In this document: piece after piece, positions 52,340 through 61,240 of the stretch
How positions within the stretch are numbered: the first letter of the stretch is position 1
Layout of the letters: each line of letters begins with the position of its first letter
Source of the DNA: JAFGOM01 sp964605795
GTDB taxonomy: Archaea > Halobacteriota > Methanomicrobia > Methanomicrobiales > Methanospirillaceae
Direction of reading: 5' to 3'
Assembly (NCBI GenBank): GCA_964605795.1
Contig: CAZSDZ010000010.1
Span: 4,366 to 68,365, forward strand
Length of the DNA stretch: 64,000 nt
Program-made: the position numbers and the translations under genes
The notes under the pieces: model-generated
Told to the model about the DNA's origin: nothing
Database searches by the model: none
What the model saw: the letters and a program-made list of their open reading frames with translations, nothing else

Positions 52340-52513
52340 ATGGTAGTAATTATTGATAAAGAGAAATGTACCGGCTGTGAAACCTGTGTTGATGAATGCC
52401 CGGCATCAGCAATAACCATGAAGGACGAGAAGGCTGTTGTGGATAATGACCTCTGTGTCGATTGTGGCAGTTGTGTTGATGTCTGTCCGTCAGAAGCGAT
52501 CTCCATGGAATAG
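52340..52513 (+). CDS. Small 2[4Fe-4S] ferredoxin
   Basis: A 57-residue electron carrier with two full cluster motifs: CTGCETCVDECP (about 10-21) and CVDCGSCVDVCP (about 40-51). These are arranged in the pseudo-twofold way of clostridial-type ferredoxins. TAGGAGAT before the ATG is a good binding site. It lies between dapB and asd, 49 and 25 bases away, on the same strand. In methanogens, homocysteine is made from aspartate semialdehyde in a ferredoxin-dependent route, so its place next to asd may be meaningful, but this protein lacks the NIL domain of the known partner. Confidence 0.93.
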   Translation: MVVIIDKEKCTGCETCVDECPASAITMKDEKAVVDNDLCVDCGSCVDVCPSEAISME

Positions 52514-52538
52514 ATTTTAAGAATCTTTAATAGTTTAC

Positions 52539-53573
52539 ATGCCGGATCTATCCGGTATGATATCAGTGGGAGTCCTTGGGGCGACCGGTGCGGTTGGTCA
52601 GCGTTTTGTCCAGCTTCTGGCCGGTCATCCTTTTTTTGATCTGCAGGTTTTGACGGCATCACAACGAAGTGCCGGTAAGAAATATCGTGACGCGGTAAAC
52701 TGGCGACTTGATGTTCCGTTTCCTGAAACGACTGCCGATATTGTCGTATCAGATACGACAACAGAGAGCCTGAAAGGGGTTGATCTCGTCTTTTCTGCCC
52801 TTCCTGCAGATCTTGCCGGAACGATCGAGACTGCCTGCGCCCAGGCAGGTATTGGTGTCTTTAGTAACGCCAGTGTTCACCGGATGGAGCCCGATGTACC
52901 TCTCATGGTTACCGAAGTAAACCCGGATCATATCGGGATGATCGACCTTCAGCGGGATCATGGGATGGACGGGTTTATCGTTACCAACCCGAACTGCTCG
53001 ACCATCATGCTTACGATGTCACTTGCACCAATTCGCGGGTTTTCATTCCATGATATCAGGGTTGCGACCATGCAGGCGATATCAGGGGCAGGTTTTGAAG
53101 GTATCCCTGCGATGTCAATCTATGATAACGTGGTTCCCTATATCGGCTCCGAGGAGGAGAAGATGGAGCGGGAGACGTTAAAGATCATGGGGACCTTTAA
53201 TGGTTCAGAGGTTATCCCGGCTCCGTTTACCGTCAGTGCCAGTTGTCACCGCGTTCCGGTTATCGATGGTCATACCATGGCAGTCTGGATCGATATCCCT
53301 GATCCGGTATCTGACGTTGCTGCTGCCTACCAGAACTACAAGGCTCCCCTCAGCAATCTGCCCACTTTGCCACCCAAATCCGTTGATTTCATGGAGGAAC
53401 AGGATCGCCCGCAACCCCGTCTCGACCGGTTAAAAGGAAACGGTATGACCGTATCGGTGGGACGGCTCAGGGAAGGTATCCGGTATATCACCATGGGTCA
53501 TAATACCATCCGTGGTGCTGCAGGAGCATCGGTTCTGAATGCTGAACTTATTCACACAAAGAAGTACATCTAA
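52539..53573 (+). CDS. asd: Aspartate-semialdehyde dehydrogenase
   Basis: Reduces aspartyl phosphate to aspartate semialdehyde, the branch point for lysine, threonine, methionine and, in methanogens, homocysteine. The 344-residue protein has the NADP-binding VLGATGAVGQRF (about 10-21), the catalytic cysteine in TNPNCSTIM (about 150), and the GAGFEGIPAMS segment. It belongs to the archaeal/fungal-type branch. ATG 52539 is used; ATG 52557 would remove six residues. The gene follows the ferredoxin by 25 bases. Confidence 0.94.
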   Translation: MPDLSGMISVGVLGATGAVGQRFVQLLAGHPFFDLQVLTASQRSAGKKYRDAVNWRLDVPFPETTADIVVSDTTTESLKGVDLVFSALPADLAGTIETACAQAGIGVFSNASVHRMEPDVPLMVTEVNPDHIGMIDLQRDHGMDGFIVTNPNCSTIMLTMSLAPIRGFSFHDIRVATMQAISGAGFEGIPAMSIYDNVVPYIGSEEEKMERETLKIMGTFNGSEVIPAPFTVSASCHRVPVIDGHTMAVWIDIPDPVSDVAAAYQNYKAPLSNLPTLPPKSVDFMEEQDRPQPRLDRLKGNGMTVSVGRLREGIRYITMGHNTIRGAAGASVLNAELIHTKKYI

Positions 53574-53610
53574 ACGCCAGGATTACCGTGACACACACAG
53601 AGGCATACCA

Positions 53611-53913
53611 GTGACTACAGAAGAAGATAACACGGTTTTTGTCGGGAATAAACCGGTTATGAACTACGTACTAGCAGTTGTGACGCAATTTAACAATGGT
53701 GCAGAGACCGTGTCAATCAAGGCCCGTGGTAAAGCTATCTCACGGGCTGTTGATACAACCGAGATAGCAATAAGCAGGTTTCTTCAGAATGTTGAGAAGA
53801 GAGAGATCACCACGACGACCGAGGTCGTGGATACCGAGAATGGAAAGACGAATGTTTCCTGTATCGAGATTGTTCTCGGTAACCGGATGCATCTCTCTGA
53901 ATCTTCCTTGTAA
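53611..53913 (+). CDS. albA: DNA/RNA-binding protein Alba
   Basis: Abundant archaeal chromatin protein that binds DNA and RNA as a dimer. The 100-residue protein shows the family core VFVGNKPVMNYVLAVV (about 9-24), KARGKAISRAVDT with the lysine that is acetylated in some Alba proteins, and a beta-hairpin near ITTTTEVVD. It starts at GTG 53611 with AGAGG upstream; the open frame before it overlaps asd and is not conserved. The C-terminus is a few residues longer than in Sulfolobus Alba. Confidence 0.94.
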   Translation: MTTEEDNTVFVGNKPVMNYVLAVVTQFNNGAETVSIKARGKAISRAVDTTEIAISRFLQNVEKREITTTTEVVDTENGKTNVSCIEIVLGNRMHLSESSL

Positions 53914-54111
53914 CGGTGAAAACAGTCATATTTTTCAATCAGACAATTTTTATGCATGAACCCCGGGTTTTGGGATACCATATCGGGGATCTCTTTTCTT
54001 TCAGGCAGGGATTGGAAAGACTAAGTCTTGTGCTTATGATTAAATAGGTAGTAATCGATCACTACTGAGCACGTATCGCCCCAATACGGGTTTTTCTTTA
54101 GCCTAGATATC

Positions 54112-55335
54112 ATGATTACCACGATTCCTATCATCGGGTTTGGTCTATTGGTTCTTATCGGGAACCTCTTAAAAAAGGCATTTGTAACAAAAAAGATACC
54201 TGATGTCATCATCCTCATTGGAATCGGGGTACTCATCGGTCCGGTCTTCGGGTTTATCGCTCCAGAGGATCTTGGGATTGTCGGACCTGTTTTTGCGACA
54301 GCAACCCTTGTGATTCTCCTTTTTGACGGTGGAATTGCGTTGCAGGTGCGTGTCATTATGGGTGCTCTCAGGAATGCTATCCTGCTCTCATTCTCTACCT
54401 TTTTGATGACCGTTATCATTGCTGCAGGTCTCTTTATGGCAGTATTTCATGTTGACCAGATTACCGGACTTATCTTTGGGTGTGTGATTGGAGGATCTTC
54501 CTCGGCCGTTGTTATCCCTCTTGTCAGGGAACTGTCTGTTTCTGAGAGCACGAAAACAACGCTCATGATTGAGTCTGCGTTGACCGATGTATACTGTATC
54601 GTATCGGTTTTAAGCCTGCTTGAACTGTACCAGAGTGCCGTTTTTGATATTCCGCTGGTCTTCCTTCAGATAGGATCCAGTTTCTTTGTTGCGATAGGAG
54701 CCGGTTCTGTCGCAGGAGTCATCTGGGTACTCTTCAGGGATAAGGTACGGCCGGTAGAGTCAGTATTCACCGTCCCGGCAGTGGTATGCATTCTGTACGG
54801 GATTACCGAACTCATGAACGGGTCCGGTGCAATCGCTGTACTGTTCTTTGGTATTATTCTCGGTAATGCAAACCTCTTAAACGCAATTTTCAGGGAGAAA
54901 GAGAAACCGCCGCTTAAGAATCTGAGTGCGGGTGAGGTTGAGTTATTTAACCAGATATCGGATCTCCTAAAGACGTTTTATTTTATCTTTGTCGGAATCT
55001 CCCTCCGGATGGCAACTCCGATCTTTATTGCGTTCTGTGCATTGCTCGTGGTCATTCTCCATGTCTTTCGGATTCCCTGTGTTATCGGTTCAGTATTTCC
55101 CCCGAATTCAGAGGACCGGTGGATCGTGGTTGCCATGATACCGAAAGGACTTGCAGCGGCAGTTCTTGCTTCAATAGTGGTACTCTATGACATTCCCCAT
55201 GCCGAACTGATAGAGACGCTTGCATATTTTGTAATTATTTTCAGTATCCTGTCAGCCTCGGTTATCGCGTTTGTTTCTGAAAGGAAAAGAAAAAAGAGAG
55301 AAGAAAAGACTGAGATCGCGTTTCCGTCTGTGTGA
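54112..55335 (+). CDS. Cation/proton antiporter (CPA family)
   Basis: A 407-residue integral membrane protein with about 11-12 predicted helices of the Na+/H+ exchanger type. Characteristic segments are LLFDGGIALQ (about 74-83), GGSSSAVVIPL and the ion-binding acidic region IESALTDVYCIVS (about 149-161). The C-terminus ends in a short charged tail, with no large regulatory domain. Ion specificity cannot be read from the sequence. It stands alone; a GATTAAATAGG stretch about 70 bases upstream may be the promoter. Confidence 0.88.
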   Translation: MITTIPIIGFGLLVLIGNLLKKAFVTKKIPDVIILIGIGVLIGPVFGFIAPEDLGIVGPVFATATLVILLFDGGIALQVRVIMGALRNAILLSFSTFLMTVIIAAGLFMAVFHVDQITGLIFGCVIGGSSSAVVIPLVRELSVSESTKTTLMIESALTDVYCIVSVLSLLELYQSAVFDIPLVFLQIGSSFFVAIGAGSVAGVIWVLFRDKVRPVESVFTVPAVVCILYGITELMNGSGAIAVLFFGIILGNANLLNAIFREKEKPPLKNLSAGEVELFNQISDLLKTFYFIFVGISLRMATPIFIAFCALLVVILHVFRIPCVIGSVFPPNSEDRWIVVAMIPKGLAAAVLASIVVLYDIPHAELIETLAYFVIIFSILSASVIAFVSERKRKKREEKTEIAFPSV

Positions 55336-55498
55336 GAATTCCTCTTGTTTTTCTCTCTTATTTTTAAGATTACTGGTGATTAGTGTTCGCGAGCGGAAAT
55401 AGGGGTATGTCAGGTATGATGTCTGCTCCGATCCCTATGGGATACAACAGAGAAGGGATCTCTTAATTCTTACAGAAGGAAAAAAGGGATTAAAAAAT

Positions 55499-56365
55499 TC
55501 ATCCGGCAACCGGTGGGAATTCAGGACAATCACACGCTGCCAGGCTGCCTGATTCCAGTCCCCGGGTAAACCATTCCATCCGTTGTGCAGACGTCCCATG
55601 GGTAAAGGAGTCGGGTACTACGTATCCCTGTACCTGTTTCTGGATGCGATCGTCACCGACAGAACTGACGGCATTCAATCCTTCCTCGATGTCACCTGCT
55701 TCCAGGATGAGATCCTGGTTCTGTGCCTGGTTTGCCCACACTCCGGCATAGCAGTCTGCCTGAAGTTCCAGGGCAACGGAAAGCTGATTTGCATCGGCCC
55801 TGCTGACCATGCCTGCCAGTCTTCTCTCGTACGGCAGGGTTCCGACAATATTCTGGATGTGATGCCCGACTTCATGTGCTATCACATATGCCTGTGCGAA
55901 ATCACCGGGGGCGTGATAGCGCTTTTCCAGATCATGGAAGAAATCGAGATCCAGATAGACTTTTTCATCCCCGGAACAGTAGAACGGGCCGGTGGCAGAA
56001 CTGGCATAACCGCATGCAGAATCCACGGATCCTGAAAATATTACAAGTTTTGGTTCACGATACCGGATCCCAAGTTCGTTTCGTAATATCCTGTCCCAGG
56101 TTGTTTCGGTATCCCCAAGCACAAGAGTAATGAAATCTACAAGCCGGTCCTGTTCTTCTCTCGAGTATGGTGACTCCTGCCATCCTGAATCAATTGATTG
56201 ATCAGAAATCTCGAGGAGCTGGGTTGGATCCATACCGAGTGCTATTGCTATTATGAGAATAACAAGGAGTGAAAGACCCCCGAGACCTCCGGCTGATCCC
56301 CCGGGAATCCGGGCTGCTCTCCTGTCTTCTACATTCGCGCTTCTTCTTCCTTTCTGCCATTTCAT
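55499..56365 (-). CDS. Neutral zinc metallopeptidase (YpfJ family)
   Basis: A 288-residue membrane-anchored peptidase. One N-terminal helix follows a basic segment (about 28-45, preceded by RGGSAG-like Gly-rich sequence). The outer domain has the zinc motif AHEVGHHIQN (about 163-172), with a further ligand probably in LELQADCYAGV. The CGYASSATGPFYC segment before it is typical of this family (PF04228). The family is mainly bacterial, so lateral transfer is possible. A TATGCATAATA stretch about 29 bases before the ATG may be the promoter, implying a very short leader. Substrates unknown. Confidence 0.88.
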   Translation of the reverse strand: MKWQKGRRSANVEDRRAARIPGGSAGGLGGLSLLVILIIAIALGMDPTQLLEISDQSIDSGWQESPYSREEQDRLVDFITLVLGDTETTWDRILRNELGIRYREPKLVIFSGSVDSACGYASSATGPFYCSGDEKVYLDLDFFHDLEKRYHAPGDFAQAYVIAHEVGHHIQNIVGTLPYERRLAGMVSRADANQLSVALELQADCYAGVWANQAQNQDLILEAGDIEEGLNAVSSVGDDRIQKQVQGYVVPDSFTHGTSAQRMEWFTRGLESGSLAACDCPEFPPVAG

Positions 56366-56826
56366 GTTCTTGCCTTTTGACCTCTTCTATTATGCATATC
56401 CCCGGATCAAACCAAAATCCTCTATCTGATGCCGTTTACGAATGGAACCGGGATATAAATCTCCACTCTGTACGATTCCTATCCAATCCTGTATCGTAAT
56501 ATCTGATAAACATGACTATCTGTGGTATCGTATGTTCCGGGGCAAAGATAGAGGATGGTATTATCACTCATACAAGATTAATCTCTTCTTCTTGATCTCA
56601 GAGGTATTTTCGTTTGATCAGATATCGCAGAAATCGCCATTAATGCTCTTTATCCTGAAATTAGGAACGCCTGATCCAGGAGCTGGATTGGAGCGGTATG
56701 ATACTGATATGATAACCAAAACCCGGGCATCTGAAAGGCCGTAATTTATGATTACACTCTGCATGGAAATACTGCCATTGACAAGTTACAAAACTATTTC
56801 ATCGTTCAAACAGCAAAGAAGATATC
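56366..56826. other. Intergenic region between metallopeptidase and creatininase genes
   Basis: A 461-base spacer with divergent genes at its ends. I see no supported gene; one open plus-strand frame (56442-56744, 100 codons) resembles nothing and has no binding site. AT-rich stretches such as GATATAAATC at 56451-56460 and AAAACTATTTCAT near 56790-56802 could serve as promoters. Confidence 0.45.
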
Positions 56827-57597
56827 ATGAAGAAGAATCCTTTAAAATTACAGCATATGGCCGCATCAGATCCCGGGAACAGATCTTTTGACACGGTGAT
56901 CCTGCCGGTTGGTTCTCTTGAGTCCCATGGTCCCCACCTGCCTTTTGGAACAGATGCGTTGACAGCATATCACCTCTCCCTTGAGATTGCAGAAAAAGTA
57001 CCGGGAACGGTTGTGCTTCCGCCGGTGTATTATGGGGTAAGTGAACATTACCGTGATTTCCCGTTTACCATCTCGCTCCGGTTTGAGACCGAAACTGCAA
57101 TTTTAGAGGATATTCTGCAGTCCATCTATCGTGAGGGTATCCGGAAGTGTTTCATCATGAATGGTCATGACGGGAACATTGCACCCATTGAGATCGCTTC
57201 CCGCAAGGTGAAGGTAGAGCATCCTGATATCCGAATAGTCTCTCTTGATGCCTGGTGGGATACCGTAATCCCCCTGCTTCCAGATGACTTTTTTGAGGTC
57301 TGGCAGGGACTCGGGCATGGAGGCGAAGGAGAGACATCAATGGCCCTTGCATTATTTCCAGAGTTATGCAAACCAGAGAAGGCAGTCGGTGTTGTCCCTG
57401 CCCTGCCCCGGCATCTTTCTGTCAAGTGGCTTTTTTCTGAACTGACCAACTGCGGGGCTACCGGGGATCCAACAAAGGGTTCACGGGAAAAGGGTCTTTT
57501 TATGAAGCAGATCCTTGTTGATGCCATCGTTGACGAACTGCTCTCTCTTGATGCTTCTGGCTGGGATTATCGCTCTCCTCTGGTCGGAAACAGATGA
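56827..57597 (+). CDS. Creatininase-family amidohydrolase (possible ArfB)
   Basis: A 256-residue metal-dependent amidohydrolase. Metal-ligand motifs are GSLESHGPHLPFGTD (about 27-41), NGHDGN (about 114-119) and HGGEGETSMAL (about 165-175). In methanogens one member of this family, ArfB, removes the formyl group from the second intermediate of riboflavin and F420 synthesis, so that role is plausible. Creatinine itself is an unlikely substrate. Stand-alone gene with no pathway partners nearby. Confidence 0.82.
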   Translation: MKKNPLKLQHMAASDPGNRSFDTVILPVGSLESHGPHLPFGTDALTAYHLSLEIAEKVPGTVVLPPVYYGVSEHYRDFPFTISLRFETETAILEDILQSIYREGIRKCFIMNGHDGNIAPIEIASRKVKVEHPDIRIVSLDAWWDTVIPLLPDDFFEVWQGLGHGGEGETSMALALFPELCKPEKAVGVVPALPRHLSVKWLFSELTNCGATGDPTKGSREKGLFMKQILVDAIVDELLSLDASGWDYRSPLVGNR

Positions 57598-57753
57598 GAT
57601 CACGAGAGAGTTAATCTACCCTTTTCTGCAGCAAACGAAAAAGTCATCCGCTCCGTCAATAATAACTCCTGATAATCCGGATACTCACATGCTTTCTGTT
57701 CATAAGGATGGGAATGGTTCTCGATTGTTCCCGGCCGGCTGAAAAAAGAACCG

Positions 57754-57770
57754 TATCAGATTTCCTGATA
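57754..57770. repeat. Short hairpin after the creatininase gene
   Basis: TATCAG and CTGATA form a perfect 6-bp stem around a five-base loop, in the 265-base spacer before the convergent membrane-protein gene. It may help end transcription; a T5 run lies at 57831-57835. Confidence 0.4.
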
Positions 57771-57862
57771 TCTGACTTCATCATTAAAGCCCGGTTGTTC
57801 CTGTAATCAGTATTCCTTTTGTTACCTTCGTTTTTAGAGAGACGTTTACCTGGATTTGTTTT

Positions 57863-58525
57863 TTACACAATGCCAAGTCTGAAGAGAAGACTCAACAGGT
57901 TATACAGGGCAAAACAAAATACCACGAGAGTAACCGCGAGGAGTGCGATTCTGATGCGGGGTGTTTCCCATTTTGAATAGATGCCACAGAAGAAGAGGAC
58001 AATTGCAAACAGAACCGTGTTAAAGATGTACTGGTCCCCGTTCTCATTATCATTTTTCGCACTCAAAAATGCCATTGCTGCCTTATCTTCCAGTTCTTTG
58101 CTCTTGTAAGAATTGGCGATATGATATTGTGTGAGATCAAAAGGAGTCCCGTTGGGAATTATCAGTCCTGATTCCCCTTCCGCCTCTGATATCCATGCCT
58201 CAAATGCCGGTTTGAACTCATCCCTGAACCTCTCTTTCAGGAACGCAGCCCGCTTTTCATCGTGATTACTTACTGCATCCACCCATGAGGTAAAGGCCTG
58301 CACATCAATTATCACTTCGGTATTCGCTAATGTTGCTGCTTTGAGTGACTCTGTCCGGAATGTTGCCGAACTTCCAAAATCGATCGCCTGTATCCCATTC
58401 CACCGGGTTGCCTGGTATACACAGAAGGCAGAAGATAATGTCGCAACAAGGAGGAGAATGGCAAATATTACATCAATTTTTGGAGATTGTCGTTTTGGTA
58501 ATGATAATTTCGTTGGATCTATCAT
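57863..58525 (-). CDS. Hypothetical membrane protein
   Basis: A 220-residue protein with one N-terminal transmembrane helix (about 20-38), a soluble helical region of about 110 residues with alternating charges (AAFLKERFRDEFKPAFEAW), and two C-terminal helices (about 165-183 and 191-212). The layout is like that of small uncharacterised inner-membrane proteins found in bacteria and archaea (DUF4337-like), but I cannot assign it. ATG 58525 is preferred to a start five codons earlier. It follows the AI-2E transporter gene on the same strand after about 130 bases. Confidence 0.65.
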   Translation of the reverse strand: MIDPTKLSLPKRQSPKIDVIFAILLLVATLSSAFCVYQATRWNGIQAIDFGSSATFRTESLKAATLANTEVIIDVQAFTSWVDAVSNHDEKRAAFLKERFRDEFKPAFEAWISEAEGESGLIIPNGTPFDLTQYHIANSYKSKELEDKAAMAFLSAKNDNENGDQYIFNTVLFAIVLFFCGIYSKWETPRIRIALLAVTLVVFCFALYNLLSLLFRLGIV

Positions 58526-58652
58526 GCAGGAATCACCCATTATCTATCAGGGAATCAGTGTATTACCAGATAAAACTGACTATACGGGATATAATGCTCC
58601 CTATCAGTATTTCATGTTCCATTTTCCCGATCTGCAAATATGGTGTATAATA

Positions 58653-59687
58653 TCATATACCTGTTTTTTCTGTCAGAAGCAGATCCCCTTTCATGACTTT
58701 AATCTGGGTGATGAGCAGTCGATATCCTGAGACCAGAAGTGAAGCAAAGAGCGGTCCTAAAATGATTCCCGCAAGTCCAATCGCTGCAATTGCCCCGATG
58801 ATTGCTATCATCATCATGGGAGCAGGCAACGAGATTCTTTTTCCCATCATCTTTGGTTTTAAGATTGAACCCGGAATAACCATGAAGAGGATATATCCGA
58901 TGATGATAACAGCGATTGCAAGGGTCACATCCCCAAGGGCAAGGGCATAGAGACCGATAAATATCAGAACAAGCAGGGGTCCGATTGTAGGGACCAGTTG
59001 TGAAACTGCCGCAAGTGTTGCATTCGCGACAACCCCCCCTTTTACTCCTAGGAGAGCAAAGAACGGCAGAGCGATAAGAAAGGTGAGAACGCAGATCTGT
59101 AGATTAACCACATAGGTTGCATACAGGGTATTTACTACATCGTTCTTTAGTTGCTGGCTCACTCCCTTGAGATGTTCTGGCATTGCAGAGAAGAATTCAT
59201 CGACAAGATTCTTGCCCTTTAAGAGAAAAAGGTAGAGACTCAGCATAAAAAACAAGGTATGAACGAGAAAACCAGGAAAGGTGTACGCAATCTGAAAAAT
59301 TGTATTTTCGATAAAACCTATTGCAATCGAAGCAGAAGATCCCAATATGCTTCCTTTCATGAAACCCAGATCAGGGAGACTGTGGAGCCAGACAAGAATG
59401 GTCTCAGTCATCTGTACCAGATACCCGGAGGAACTGATAAAAACAGAGACGATAAAGTAGCCAATGACAAGTATCAGCAGAAATGTAATGGCAATGACGA
59501 TGGTAGCAGCTTTTTTTTCTGATATATGATTGCATACCCGCTGATAGGGTGAATAGAGAACGATACCAAGTGTTCCTGCAAGGATGATGGTTGATACATA
59601 TGACCAGTACAGGTACATTATACCGAGAATGATACAAGATAGAAGAAGAAAAGGAAGAATATTATTCCTGATATGCTGTGAGACCAC
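58653..59687 (-). CDS. AI-2E/PerM-family transporter
   Basis: A 344-residue membrane protein with about eight predicted helices. It belongs to the large PerM/AI-2 exporter family, whose archaeal members have been linked to Na+/H+ exchange or unknown export. Family marks are the C-terminal block QLVPTIGPLLVLIFIGLYA (about 225-243) and PGSILKPKMMGKRI with its following glycine-rich helix. GTG 59687 is chosen because AGGGG lies seven bases upstream; a TTG 24 bases earlier is less likely. True substrate unknown. Confidence 0.85.
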   Translation of the reverse strand: MVSQHIRNNILPFLLLSCIILGIMYLYWSYVSTIILAGTLGIVLYSPYQRVCNHISEKKAATIVIAITFLLILVIGYFIVSVFISSSGYLVQMTETILVWLHSLPDLGFMKGSILGSSASIAIGFIENTIFQIAYTFPGFLVHTLFFMLSLYLFLLKGKNLVDEFFSAMPEHLKGVSQQLKNDVVNTLYATYVVNLQICVLTFLIALPFFALLGVKGGVVANATLAAVSQLVPTIGPLLVLIFIGLYALALGDVTLAIAVIIIGYILFMVIPGSILKPKMMGKRISLPAPMMMIAIIGAIAAIGLAGIILGPLFASLLVSGYRLLITQIKVMKGDLLLTEKTGI

Positions 59688-60020
59688 GGTACTACCCCTC
59701 TCTTTATGCAATTATCATACAAAAGAGAATATGCACTATTCATAGTATACAACAGTATTGTTCTTTAATTATCCGCTTCGTGAGGATTGGAAAAAGGAAC
59801 GTTCAGACTTTTTTAAATCAGGTTTCCCGTCTGTCTAAATACGATTCCTGTGAATTGGTAATATATTGTGAATAATATTTAGATCCGAATGATGTTTACA
59901 AATTCTCCTGCCCGGGGGATGCATCAATCTCTATAATGCAATGAAAAGATATCATATAACGATAATTGTTCTACCACTCCCTGGTAGATAACCCGGCAAC
60001 CACTCTTTATCGTGTGAATT
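59688..60020. other. Divergent promoter region with an inverted repeat
   Basis: A 333-base AT-rich spacer. It contains several AT-only stretches (for example around 59852-59880) and a TATA-like ATATCATATAAC at 59949-59960. The perfect hairpin TCTACCA-CTCCC-TGGTAGA is at 59970-59988. No gene is seen. Confidence 0.5.
59970..59988. promoter_or_regulatory. Inverted repeat at the predicted start of transcription
   Basis: A perfect 7-bp inverted repeat around CTCCC. The TATA-like element at 59949-59960 would place the +1 site of the next gene at about 59980, inside the repeat, the position of many archaeal repressor operators. A hairpin at the 5' end of the mRNA is the other reading. Confidence 0.4.
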
Positions 60021-60920
60021 ATGACAACAATCGATGATTATCTGCAACCTCTACACAACGGTGTCTGGGAAGTGTTGATACACAAGGATGATATCTCTGA
60101 ACCTTTGAGCGATACGTGGGAGAAATCTCCTGTTAATGTTCCAACACCCGGGACCGTTGCAAGTTATCGAAATGGCCAGTATCATGCGCATGAAACCAAA
60201 ACAGAATGGAGGGTTCATCTGGACAGATATGATCCCAAAGTCCATCCTGTGCTTCATCTTATCGATGATGCTCCCCTTTTTCTTATGATCTCAGAGACCA
60301 TCATAACCCTCTTCTCTGAAGCGGTCGGCAGATCAACCCAAACGAAAGAAAAATTGAAAGATCAGGATATCTCTCTGAAAAAGGGATTTCTCTTTGGGTT
60401 CATTCTCATTCTTCTCGGTTCTGTTTTCCTCATATCTCCGGAGGTGATGTATTATGGTATTGTCGGCATCGTACTACCAATCATTGTCATTGGTATCGGT
60501 GTACTATCAATTATCAGGAGTATCATCCGGTACCCGGGAAAGGTGTCAGACCAGAAAGATCTGATTTATGGAGGATTATTAACAATAGTTGGCATCATTC
60601 TGGTATGTATCCCCGTGATCTTCTGGAGTATTTTGTTACTGGTAATCCTTTCTATCTGGATGATTTCAAGCGCTTTTATCCTCCTGAACCGGGCCAGGAA
60701 GGGCAGGTCAGCCATTCCTGAAGGGTTTTACAGCAGATTAGTCATTGCTCTCCTCTCAATAATCGTAGTACTAATCCCCTTTATTATACCGGGAATGATG
60801 CTTCATCTCTTTATGATGATTCTGGGTGTAATCATTATTTTGCTAGGTTGTGCATTGATCTCTGCTTCGTATAATCTAAAGCAGAGATCAAAAATGCATC
60901 CGGACGTGATGTATGAATAA
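60021..60920 (+). CDS. HdeD/DUF308-like membrane protein with a soluble N-terminal domain
   Basis: A 299-residue protein. The first ~120 residues are soluble and not recognised (VWEVLIHKDDISEPLS; YHAHETKTEWRVHLDRYD, cited in part). The remaining part has about six transmembrane helices in three pairs, the pattern of the HdeD/DUF308 family, with glycine-rich turns such as GIVLPIIVIGIGVLSI. HdeD protects enteric bacteria at high acid and cell density; no function is known in archaea. A second DUF308 protein is encoded convergently at 61241. Confidence 0.72.
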   Translation: MTTIDDYLQPLHNGVWEVLIHKDDISEPLSDTWEKSPVNVPTPGTVASYRNGQYHAHETKTEWRVHLDRYDPKVHPVLHLIDDAPLFLMISETIITLFSEAVGRSTQTKEKLKDQDISLKKGFLFGFILILLGSVFLISPEVMYYGIVGIVLPIIVIGIGVLSIIRSIIRYPGKVSDQKDLIYGGLLTIVGIILVCIPVIFWSILLLVILSIWMISSAFILLNRARKGRSAIPEGFYSRLVIALLSIIVVLIPFIIPGMMLHLFMMILGVIIILLGCALISASYNLKQRSKMHPDVMYE

Positions 60921-61240
60921 TTGAGAGACATCGGTATGCTTAAAAAAGTAAGATTTTTACGATTATCTTTTATAATCTCTTCAATTCATGAATAGATAGG
61001 ATATCGTCGGGAATTGATTGGTATATGTAATATACTGAATGGAATTCCTTTTTAATACATTCCCATCTTCCTTTGAATACTAAAAAAAGGGTTCAATGAA
61101 GTTTTTTTTCTTTTTTCCTCAATGGTCCTCCCCGACTCCTCATGGTAAAAAACCAATATTTTCCCTTTCTCCTGTCTTTTTGTATATAAAAGGGGAAAAA
61201 TCCCTCTTTCCTTTCATATCAGAGGGAAAATGATGGGATT
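60921..61240. other. AT-rich intergenic region between convergent DUF308 genes
   Basis: No gene is seen. T-runs on the plus strand near 61104-61118 and an inverted repeat ATTTTCCCT (61158-61166)/AGGGAAAAT (61223-61231) suggest two-way termination. TATATAAAAGG at 61183-61193 looks like a TATA box but has no gene behind it on the plus strand. Confidence 0.45.

Noticed and set aside
56442..56744. Open plus-strand frame of 100 codons in the spacer before the creatininase gene
   Set aside because: No binding site, no recognisable domain, and amino-acid make-up unlike neighbouring proteins.
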